Positions 14,793 through 16,414 of a DNA stretch of 16,414 nt are shown here, piece after piece. How positions within the stretch are numbered: position 1 is the first letter of the stretch; every line of letters starts with the position of its first letter. The notes below the pieces were generated by a model, which saw only the letters and a program-made list of their open reading frames with translations, was not told the DNA's origin and did not search any database. The position numbers and the translations under genes were made by a program. The stretch comes from an uncultured Solirubrobacterales bacterium (lineage in GTDB: Bacteria > Actinomycetota > Thermoleophilia > Solirubrobacterales > Solirubrobacteraceae): the NCBI GenBank assembly GCA_937973575.1, contig CALJKH010000156.1, positions 1-16,414 on the forward strand. The letters are read 5' to 3'.

Positions 14793-15797
14793 ATGCGTGA
14801 GGAGATCGAAACAGGTGAGGAGATAGCTGCCCTTTCAGGCGTCGACAACGCCTCTGGTCTGCGGGTTTCCGTCGTGGTTGCAACGAAGGACCGGCTTCCT
14901 CAGTTAGAGGTTTTGATCGGCGCGCTTGAGGGTCAGACAATCGGTCGCAAGAACTTCGAGCTGATCATCGTTGACGATGGATCCAGCGACGGCACCTCCG
15001 ACTTTGCAGAGTCCCATGCTGACCATCTGGTTCGGAACAACGCTTCGCTTGGGCCAGCCGGCGCGCGCCAGCTTGGCTGGCCGCTCGCCTCCGCGGATCT
15101 CGTTGCCTTCACCGACGATGACTGTCGACCTGAGCCAGATTGGCTGGAGCGGGCGCTGGCATGTCACGCGCAGGAGCCAGGTGCGATCGTGCAGGGTAAG
15201 ACTAGGCCTGATGTCCTGAGTGACATTGATCTCCGAACGCCGCTCGCTAGGTCCATCCGAGTGGATCATCTGGGCCCTTTCTTTGAAACTTGCAATGTCT
15301 TTTATCCAAAAGCACTTCTAGAGGCGATCGGCGGTTTTGACCCCTTGATCGCCACCGCAGGAGAGGACGCAGACCTCGCGATGCGCGCTCTTGCCACAGG
15401 GTGCGGAGCAGTCTTCGCGGAAGATGCAGTTGTGAACCACTCAATTGAGGTTCACTCGTTCTCTCGTGCGATGAGGGGGACTAAGCGCTGGGCCTCACTG
15501 GTTCCTCTTGTCGCGAGGCACAGCAGGCTGCGCTCCGCATTCCTCTGGAGAGGGTTTATCTGGAGGGAAAGTCACTGGCGGCTGTTGCTTGCGTTGGCTG
15601 GCGCCTCACTGTGGAAGCTGACCGGTCGCCGTCTCTTCCTGCTGTGGGTGGTGCCCTACATCACCCTCCGAAATGGCTGGTACCCGGATGGACTGCTTCG
15701 AACGATTGTGAGCCTGCCTAAGACGCTTCCAGTGGACGCAGCGGAGATCCTTGTTCTCGCCAAGGCGAGCGCACGCGAGGGACGGCTGCTGCTCTAG
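14793..15797 (+). CDS. GT2 family glycosyltransferase
   Basis: 334-residue GT-A enzyme of the rhamnosyl/galactofuranosyl-transferase-like GT2 type. After a 24-residue polar leader come RVSVVVATKDRLPQLEVLIG (24-43), FELIIVDDGSSDGT (55-68), SLGPAGARQLGW (85-96) and the metal motif FTDDDCRPEPDWL (106-118). FFETCNVFYPKALLEAIGGF and TAGEDADLAMRALATG hold the usual acceptor-side aspartate/glutamate. The tail has a hydrophobic stretch (WRLLLALAGASLWKL and RRLFLLWVVPYITL) that may bind the membrane. Inverting sugar transfer to a lipid-linked glycan is expected; the sugar is not predictable. ATG 14793 is the only sensible start; no ribosome site is obvious. Its TAG stop overlaps the next start (TAGTG), so the two GT2 genes are probably one operon. 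Confidence 0.9.
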   Translation: MREEIETGEEIAALSGVDNASGLRVSVVVATKDRLPQLEVLIGALEGQTIGRKNFELIIVDDGSSDGTSDFAESHADHLVRNNASLGPAGARQLGWPLASADLVAFTDDDCRPEPDWLERALACHAQEPGAIVQGKTRPDVLSDIDLRTPLARSIRVDHLGPFFETCNVFYPKALLEAIGGFDPLIATAGEDADLAMRALATGCGAVFAEDAVVNHSIEVHSFSRAMRGTKRWASLVPLVARHSRLRSAFLWRGFIWRESHWRLLLALAGASLWKLTGRRLFLLWVVPYITLRNGWYPDGLLRTIVSLPKTLPVDAAEILVLAKASAREGRLLL

Positions 15798-16414
15798 TGG
15801 TCGGACCACGGATTTCTGTCGTGATCCCAACGCGCGGTCGTGCTCAAAGCCTGCGGCTTTGTCTTGAAGCTCTTTTGCAGCAGCTCGATCTGAGTCGGGA
15901 CCAAGTTGTTGTCGGCGTTGATGGGTCTGACGCGCCCACGGAACAGGTTGCAAGGGAATTTGAGAGCGTCGAGTGGCTCTGGCTCGATCCCCGTGGGACA
16001 TGCGCGGCACGGAACAAAGCTGTGTCCGCATCGAATGGCGAGGTTGTGCTGTTTGTTGATGACGACATCGTGGTGGCCCCTGGTCTCGTTGAGCGCCACC
16101 GCGAGTTCCACTCGGAGCATCAGGATGTGGAGGATGCCCTCGTAGGTCTAGTTACTTGGGACCCCTCAAAGCCGATCTCAAAGCACATGCTTTGGCTAGA
16201 GGATGGAGGGCCCCTGTTTGCCTTCAATCTGATCGCCGACCCCACAAACGTTGATCCAGCGCACTTCTGCACTGCCAATGTGAGTGTCAAGAAGGAGTTG
16301 CTGTCCAGGGTTGACGGCCCCTTCGACGAGCGAATCAAGCGATTTACAGATGTCGAGCTTGGTGCTCGCTTAGCTGGGCAAGGTATGCATCTTCACTACG
16401 ACAGCGACGCAATT
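15797..16414 (+). CDS. GT2 family glycosyltransferase, 5' part (runs off right edge)
   Basis: Open from a GTG at 15797, which shares its G with the previous stop, to the end of the window: 206 codons. The protein starts VGPRISVVIPTRGRAQSLRL, then QVVVGVDGSDAPTEQ, GTCAARNKAVSASNGEVVLF and FVDDDIVVAPGLVERH, where DDD is the metal-binding motif of a GT-A enzyme. FCTANVSVKKELLSRVDGPF and RFTDVELGARLAGQGM give the acceptor-binding half with the ED-like pair. It is thus a second glycosyltransferase in tandem with the one before; the two share family but little sequence. The C-terminus is outside the window. Predicted role: one more sugar in the same repeat unit. Confidence 0.88.
   Translation, partial: MVGPRISVVIPTRGRAQSLRLCLEALLQQLDLSRDQVVVGVDGSDAPTEQVAREFESVEWLWLDPRGTCAARNKAVSASNGEVVLFVDDDIVVAPGLVERHREFHSEHQDVEDALVGLVTWDPSKPISKHMLWLEDGGPLFAFNLIADPTNVDPAHFCTANVSVKKELLSRVDGPFDERIKRFTDVELGARLAGQGMHLHYDSDAI

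Overview
The window looks like part of a surface-polysaccharide (O-antigen or exopolysaccharide-like) biosynthesis locus from a moderately GC-rich bacterium, probably an actinomycete-type organism. That host guess is an inference from base composition, frequent GTG/TTG starts, mostly weak or absent Shine-Dalgarno sites and an Ala-rich Sec signal peptide; a Thermoleophilia/Solirubrobacterales-like host is possible but not shown. I see no tRNA, rRNA, CRISPR array, insertion sequence or phage gene. Coding density is close to 100 percent and no gene-free stretch exceeds 50 bases.

Layout, left to right: (A) the 5' end of a minus-strand secreted protein with a TIM-barrel glycosidase-like start (299 to the left edge). 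(B) Plus strand: a GT4 glycosyltransferase (328-1509) and an RfbH-type iron-sulfur CDP-4-keto-6-deoxyglucose 3-dehydrase (1545-2873). (C) Minus strand: an ALG5-like GT2 (3638-2784), whose 3' end overlaps rfbH by 90 bp. (D) A long plus-strand unit: a SAM methyltransferase interrupted by an in-frame TGA (3671-4435), its still-open C-terminal remnant (4436-4588), a DPM1/ALG5-like GT2 (4589-5386), then four tandem paralogous polytopic membrane proteins with a GT-C-like plan (5410-12106). (E) Minus strand: a MOP-family flippase followed by a GT4 (14774 back to 12103). (F) Plus strand: two GT2 genes, the second running off the right edge (14793-16414).

Working model (inference): RfbH contributes to a 3,6-dideoxyhexose or related deoxysugar; GT2 and GT4 enzymes assemble a lipid-linked oligosaccharide in the cytoplasm; the flippase exports it. 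The two ALG5/DPM1-like GT2 enzymes would charge polyprenyl phosphate with single sugars, which the four GT-C-like membrane proteins could use outside the membrane to decorate or extend the glycan. The quadruplicated membrane-protein array, with a conserved C-X25-C pair in each C-terminal domain, and the TGA-split methyltransferase in continuous frame with a GT2 are the most unusual items here.
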